NCBI GenBank assembly: GCA_001817115.1
Contig: MHHS01000051.1
Span: 1 to 40,920, forward strand
DNA: 40,920 nt
Origin: Candidatus Andersenbacteria bacterium RIFCSPHIGHO2_12_FULL_45_11b
Lineage (GTDB): Bacteria > Patescibacteriota > Andersenbacteria > UBA10190
Direction of reading: 5' to 3'
The notes beneath the pieces are model-generated. The model was not told the origin of the DNA. It did no database searches and saw nothing but the letters and a program-made list of their open reading frames with translations. Made by a program: the position numbers and the translations under genes. Below, one piece after another: positions 36,262-40,920 of the stretch (within the stretch, counting starts at the first letter, position 1; the number at the start of each line of letters is the position of its first letter).

Positions 36262-36822
36262 TTATGCGTCTTTTACTTTGAGTTTGCGGGTGACTGCGAT
36301 ATTTGCTTTTGGAATACGAATTGTCAGTACTCCGTTTTTCATTTTTGCTTCTGCATTGTCCGCATCAATTTCCACGGGCAAAATAATAGATCGGGAAAAT
36401 GTGCCCCAATAGCATTCCTGGTAGAAATAATCCTGTTCTCGCACATCATATACGCGCTTTCTCTCTCCGCGAATCGTCACCATGTCGTTGGTAATAGATA
36501 CGTCTAAATCGTCGGGCGAAACACCGGCAACGGTGCTTTGGATAATAACATTCGCATCATCCTGAAATACATCAACGGTAAGCTGACCTTCTTGATCTTC
36601 GTCGGCCATCAGCGCATTGTCGTCTGCATACTCTTCTTCCATTTCTGGCTCTGGTTCAGATAGCACAGTTTCAACTTCGCGCGATAAAAAATCGGATCCG
36701 CTTGCTTGAGTATCATGAATAGGAATTTCCTGGTCTTCAGAATCGCCAGGACTGCGCAACACTTTTGCTCCTGTTAACCGCTCAAAAAAACTTCGTGGTT
36801 CCTGCGTCATAAGTAATTGCAT
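36262..36822 (-). CDS. Hsp20/alpha-crystallin family small heat shock protein
   Basis: Alpha-crystallin domain 'LTVDVFQDDANVIIQSTVAGVSPDDLDVSITNDMVTIRGERKR' and 'GVLTIRIPK'. Confidence 0.93.
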   Translation of the reverse strand: MQLLMTQEPRSFFERLTGAKVLRSPGDSEDQEIPIHDTQASGSDFLSREVETVLSEPEPEMEEEYADDNALMADEDQEGQLTVDVFQDDANVIIQSTVAGVSPDDLDVSITNDMVTIRGERKRVYDVREQDYFYQECYWGTFSRSIILPVEIDADNAEAKMKNGVLTIRIPKANIAVTRKLKVKDA

Positions 36823-36855
36823 GTACTATAGCACAATGATTGCGATATGTCGTTA

Positions 36856-39405
36856 TTATTTTAATAATCCTCTGCTCATATCGATATCTTGCAGCTGCTG
36901 CTGAAGCCTTGCGAGCTCGTTTTGTTTCTCCTGCACCTTTTCTTCCGGCGCCCTGCCGCGCATACTCTCGATAATCTGCTGCGTTGCTTGTATTTTTGCT
37001 GTAATGGTTTGCGCTCGAGTATTGAGCCTGTCTCGCCCTTTTTTCAACGCTTCTTCTGTAATTTCTGCTGCATACAACATAATAACTCCTCCTGTGGATA
37101 GCGGGTACGAGCGCATGCGACCGCCCGCTTCAGCAACAATATGCACTCGCGCTAACGCCTCTAGCGTTTCCGGCATTGGGAGAGACGCATCGGAATATAT
37201 TTCTACGACGCTGCCCATAGGAATTCCGAATACTATGCGCGCGGAACGAACCGCAGTAACTACTGATTGAAATACGCGCATCGTGTCTATTGCTTCTTGC
37301 GATACGGCATATTCCGCAAATTCCCATGGAGATGTGATGAGTAGCTCTGAATTGCCAGCATGCTCCCATAACACTTCTGTGATATGCGGCATGAACGGAT
37401 GCAGCATTTTAATAATGTCCGCAAATACAGCGCGGGCAACTGCTGTTGATCCTTCTTTTTTTACGATTTCTAGATACCAATCTGCAAATTCATACCACAC
37501 AAAATCCTGAAGCAATCGCGCAGCTTCCCCGATCTTGTATGCCGCGAGCATGGCGCCCACTTCTTGAGAAACTTGGTATGCACGAGCGCGAATCCACATG
37601 TCTGCAGCTCCTTCCTGCCGCCTATCTTTCAGCTCATCGAGCAATCGCGCGATGTTCCACAGCTTATTTGCGAAATTTTGCGCAGCCCGTATAGCTTCCG
37701 GATCGAATTTCATCTGCTGCATGTCAAAGCTCATCTGATGCATCAGTCCGAATCTGGTTGCGTCGGCCCCATGAGCTTCAATTAATTCAATCGGATCAAT
37801 ACCAGTGCCCAGCGACTTGCTCATACGCTGTCCGTTTTTTGCAAGAACTACAGGATGAATAAGCACGTCGCGAAATGGAATGTCGTGCACCAGTTCCAAG
37901 CCGGAAAAAATCATGCGCGCTACCCATAGGTACAAAATTTCTCTTGCAGTTACCAGTACGCTCGTCGGATAATAGTTGCGCAAATCATCTGTGGCATCCG
38001 GCCAACCAAGCGTCGCAAATGGCCATAAAGAAGAAGAAAACCAAGTATCGAGCGTATCAGGATCTTGCTCATAATCGCCTTCTGGCTTCTCACTCGACAC
38101 TACAAAATTGCCGTCTTCTTGATCAGTGCCATGCGTTCCTTTTTTCCACCACACTGGCAGACGATGCCCCAGCCAAATTTGCCGATTAATATTCCAATCA
38201 TGCACATGCTCCATCCAATCAATAAAATGACTCTTCCATCGAGGCGGTATAAATCGAATTTGATCATTTTCTGCCGCTGCAATCGCCTCTTCTTTGAGCT
38301 TGCTCATATCCACGAACCATTGGCGCATCACTTGAGGCTCAATAACTCCCTTTCCCCTATCGTTCAGCGCGACATTATGCTGGTATTTCGCATCAACAGA
38401 GATGAGCAGGCCCAAGCTCTCCAATTTTTCAGCGATTTTTGGCCGAGCAGCCGCAATATTCATTCCTGCAAATTCACCTGCAATCGGCAGCAGCTTCCCA
38501 TTAAAATCAATAATCTGCTCCATGCCAAGATTATGCCGCTCTGCAATTGCAAAATCAGTAAGATCGTGCCACGGAGTAATGGTCATAACGCCCGTTCCGA
38601 ATTTCATGTCAACGGATTCGTCTTTTATAACGGTTGCCGTAATATCGCCATTAATCCAAGGGGCGGTAAAAGTATCTCCGTGCGCATACTGGGCATATCG
38701 AGGATCGTCAGGGTGCATCACTACATATTTATCTCCAAATTTTGTCTCCGGGCGAGCCGTGCTTATTTCAAATGGGCCATACCGAAATGTATAGAGCGGG
38801 GCTTTTTCTGTTTTGTATTCAATCTCTAAATCAGAAACAGTAGTCTGTGTTTTTGGATCCCAATTTACAATACGCGCTCCGCGATAAATGTATCCTTTTT
38901 TGTAATATGATAAAAATGTCTCATTTACAGCTTGAACATATTTCGTATCCATCGTGAACCTGTTCCGTGTCCAATCGCATGAGGCTCCTAACCGCTTCAT
39001 TTGGTTGAGAATCTGCGCCCCTGTTTTTTCATACCACTTCTCCGTTTTTTCAATGAACGCTGCCCGACCAATTTCCTCTTTTGTTTTTCCTTCTGCGAAT
39101 AACTGATCAACAATTATTTTATTTGTAGGAAGTGCGGCATGGTCTGTACCAGGCATCCAAAGCGTCGGTTCGCCTTTCATGCGATGCCAGCGCACAAGAA
39201 TGTCCATAATCGTATCTTGCAAAGCATGTCCCATATGCAATACCCCAGTAATATTCGGCGGCGGAAGCATTACGACAAACGGTTTCTTGCCTTGTTTCAG
39301 CAATTCTTCGTTTGGCTGAAAGGCTCCAGAATCCTCCCACTTCTTATATACGGACTGTTCGTGATCTTTGGGGCTGTATTGAGCAGATAATGCAGGCATA
39401 CGCAT
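36856..39405 (-). CDS. valS: Valyl-tRNA synthetase
   Basis: 'VVMLPPPNITGVLHMGHALQDTIMDILVRWHRMKG', 'GQRMSKSLGTGIDP', C-terminal coiled coil. Confidence 0.97.
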   Translation of the reverse strand: MRMPALSAQYSPKDHEQSVYKKWEDSGAFQPNEELLKQGKKPFVVMLPPPNITGVLHMGHALQDTIMDILVRWHRMKGEPTLWMPGTDHAALPTNKIIVDQLFAEGKTKEEIGRAAFIEKTEKWYEKTGAQILNQMKRLGASCDWTRNRFTMDTKYVQAVNETFLSYYKKGYIYRGARIVNWDPKTQTTVSDLEIEYKTEKAPLYTFRYGPFEISTARPETKFGDKYVVMHPDDPRYAQYAHGDTFTAPWINGDITATVIKDESVDMKFGTGVMTITPWHDLTDFAIAERHNLGMEQIIDFNGKLLPIAGEFAGMNIAAARPKIAEKLESLGLLISVDAKYQHNVALNDRGKGVIEPQVMRQWFVDMSKLKEEAIAAAENDQIRFIPPRWKSHFIDWMEHVHDWNINRQIWLGHRLPVWWKKGTHGTDQEDGNFVVSSEKPEGDYEQDPDTLDTWFSSSLWPFATLGWPDATDDLRNYYPTSVLVTAREILYLWVARMIFSGLELVHDIPFRDVLIHPVVLAKNGQRMSKSLGTGIDPIELIEAHGADATRFGLMHQMSFDMQQMKFDPEAIRAAQNFANKLWNIARLLDELKDRRQEGAADMWIRARAYQVSQEVGAMLAAYKIGEAARLLQDFVWYEFADWYLEIVKKEGSTAVARAVFADIIKMLHPFMPHITEVLWEHAGNSELLITSPWEFAEYAVSQEAIDTMRVFQSVVTAVRSARIVFGIPMGSVVEIYSDASLPMPETLEALARVHIVAEAGGRMRSYPLSTGGVIMLYAAEITEEALKKGRDRLNTRAQTITAKIQATQQIIESMRGRAPEEKVQEKQNELARLQQQLQDIDMSRGLLK

Positions 39406-39459
39406 AGTATGCCCCAAAAGGCCTAAAAATCAATCTGGCGGACATAATCCCCCTGCGTT

Positions 39460-39924
39460 ATGCTGTCACAATACATGTCATACACAATCGCAATTGAATC
39501 AGTTAGCGTAGTAGGACAAGAAGCATCATCTGGAGGATTTACATGCAGCGAAGCTCACAAATCATGTATGCCAGCGTTCGTGTTCAGTGTTGCGGGCCAG
39601 GTTGGTTTTCGAAATGCGCTTGAACATTTAGTTGATTGCAGAAAAAAAGAATGCCAGGGACTTCGCAAAAAAGTGCGCGAAAGCATGCATGCAAAAATTA
39701 AGTGGCTTTTTGCCGAAAATGCCCTATTGGGATGCATGGAATGCCAATCCTTCTTGTATGGCTCCAGACAGCCAATGAACTTAGGTGAGAATAAAAACTT
39801 CGTCTTAACTGCTCATCATTTAGCAAAATGCTCGCACGATTCTTGCGCCCGCTTGCGCAGATCTGTACTCCTTACAATCCGAGATTCCGTAAGCCCTTCT
39901 GCAACCAGCAAGGATTTGATGTAA
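39460..39924 (+). CDS. Hypothetical Cys-rich protein
   Basis: 154 aa; recurring 'HLxxCxxxxCxxLRxxV' units; an in-frame start at 39475 is also possible. Confidence 0.6.
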   Translation: MLSQYMSYTIAIESVSVVGQEASSGGFTCSEAHKSCMPAFVFSVAGQVGFRNALEHLVDCRKKECQGLRKKVRESMHAKIKWLFAENALLGCMECQSFLYGSRQPMNLGENKNFVLTAHHLAKCSHDSCARLRRSVLLTIRDSVSPSATSKDLM

Positions 39925-39932
39925 GGATAAGT

Positions 39933-40028
39933 TGTCATCCCGGGCTTGACCCGGGATCCACGTCGCCGGATTCCGGCTCCCCACTTCGCCCGTTGGCTTC
40001 GCGGGGCGCAGCGGAGGCCGGAATGACA
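39933..40028. repeat. Intergenic repeat with terminal inverted repeats
   Basis: tgtcatcccgggcttgacccgggatcc...ggaggccggaatgaca; inverted TGTCATCC / GGAATGACA ends. Confidence 0.75.
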
Positions 40029-40920
40029 CTACTTCGAGAACTCTTCTATAGAAATTTTCGCAGTTGCATCGATTTCGCGCCAAGTTTTTATTCTGCCGGC
40101 CTCAAACGCATATACCCCAACTTCCCCGATCATTACGGCGTTATCGCCGCATAAGTGAAGCGGCGCAACATGAAATGCAGTGGCATGCCGTTCTGCAATC
40201 TGCGCAATTCTTGTGCGCAATGCTGTATTTGCAGCCACGCCGCCTGCGAACAAAATTGTTTTGTATTCAGTTTGCGCCACTGCATATTCAAGTTTTGCTG
40301 CCACAGAATCGCAAATTGCTTGCTGAAAGCTAGCCGCAATGTCTGATTTTTGCTGATCATCAATCGCATCACCAAGATCGCAAACTTGATACAGCACTGC
40401 CGTCTTCAAGCCGGAATAACTGAAATCAAGATTGTGCGAATGTTCCATCGGACGCGGAAAATGAAATGCATTCGGATTCCCCGCTTCTGCAAGCTTGCTT
40501 ATTTTTGGACCGCCCGGATATCCAAGCCCCAGCATTCGCGCTACTTTATCGAATACTTCTCCAATTGCATCGTCGCGCGTTTCTCCTATCACTTCATATT
40601 GCAAATGACTTTTCATGCGAATAAACATCGTATGCCCGCCGGAAATAATAATAGCCAGTGCAGGCCAGCTTTTAGCTGGTAGCTGGTAGCTTTTAGGTTC
40701 GTTTTCAACAAGCAGTGCAGAATATACATGCCCTTCTATGTGATGCACCGGGACTATAGGCTTATTCCATACGTATGATAGCGCTCGAGCTGCCTGCACG
40801 CCTACAGCAAGCGACGGCATAAGCCCAGGGCATGTGGTGACGGCAATAGCATCAATATTTTCTCTTTGAATTCCTGACTTTTCCAGTACAACCTGGATCA
40901 TCGGACTGATCACTTTTTCA
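40029..40920 (-). CDS. tsaD: tRNA N6-adenosine threonylcarbamoyltransferase, 5' end beyond the window
   Basis: 'TTCPGLMPSLAVGVQAARAL', 'VHHIEGHVYSALL', 'ISGGHTMF', 'VFDKVARMLGLGYPGGPKI', 'FAGGVAANTALR'; frame open to window edge. Confidence 0.95.
   Translation of the reverse strand, partial: EKVISPMIQVVLEKSGIQRENIDAIAVTTCPGLMPSLAVGVQAARALSYVWNKPIVPVHHIEGHVYSALLVENEPKSYQLPAKSWPALAIIISGGHTMFIRMKSHLQYEVIGETRDDAIGEVFDKVARMLGLGYPGGPKISKLAEAGNPNAFHFPRPMEHSHNLDFSYSGLKTAVLYQVCDLGDAIDDQQKSDIAASFQQAICDSVAAKLEYAVAQTEYKTILFAGGVAANTALRTRIAQIAERHATAFHVAPLHLCGDNAVMIGEVGVYAFEAGRIKTWREIDATAKISIEEFSK

Noticed and set aside
38065-38829. 254-aa plus-strand ORF antisense to valS
   Set aside because: Long only because of codon bias of the opposite valS frame; translation shows no family motif.
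1-40920. CRISPR arrays, rRNA or tRNA genes
   Set aside because: No regularly spaced repeats and no tRNA or rRNA signatures recognised by eye; tRNAscan-SE, Infernal and a CRISPR finder would be needed to exclude them.
1-40920. Alternative genetic code (UGA reassigned)
   Set aside because: Annotated proteins are full length with standard stops and no internal UGA codons were needed.

Overview
The window looks like a candidate phyla radiation (Patescibacteria)-like chromosome segment. That placement is inferred from gene content and style only. No rRNA, tRNA or CRISPR array was recognised by eye. The right half (about 17.8-40.9 kb) is mostly housekeeping and accessory metabolism: GDPD, four NUDIX hydrolases, PyrB, two MdlB/MsbA-type ABC half-transporters, HIT, HAD and HD enzymes, MurI, RfbB, MetG, Hsp20, ValS and partial TsaD. 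The left half (about 1-17.7 kb) is more unusual. It contains a nucleotide-enzyme operon (Zn-ribbon, RibA-like, PyrF, Gmk-like) convergent with a ThyA-family protein, then a region rich in aminoacyl-tRNA-synthetase paralogs. In that region a compact minus-strand, visibly AT-rich operon (16375->10598) encodes an AsnRS/AsnA-like ligase without an anticodon domain, SpeD, a SAM methyltransferase, a nitrilase-type amidohydrolase, a NodU/TobZ-type carbamoyltransferase and an MccF-like S66 peptidase. It is followed by a LysRS paralog with degenerate motif 2 and motif 3 residues, and convergent to that is a single-chain PheRS-like protein with an FDX-ACB domain. I propose this as a candidate undescribed small-molecule (amide/carbamoyl/aminopropyl) biosynthesis and self-immunity cluster. 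The left block is bracketed by direct repeats: a DUF2156 gene 5' end plus a speD 3' remnant, one intact DUF2156 copy and one truncated. An IS200/IS605-type element and a small cationic-peptide ORF lie near the right repeat. Other notable signals are palindromic or tandem repeats inserted in frame in murI and tsaD, and a multi-stem structured element after a DUF3800 gene. All family calls come from motif reading of the supplied translations; no searches were run.
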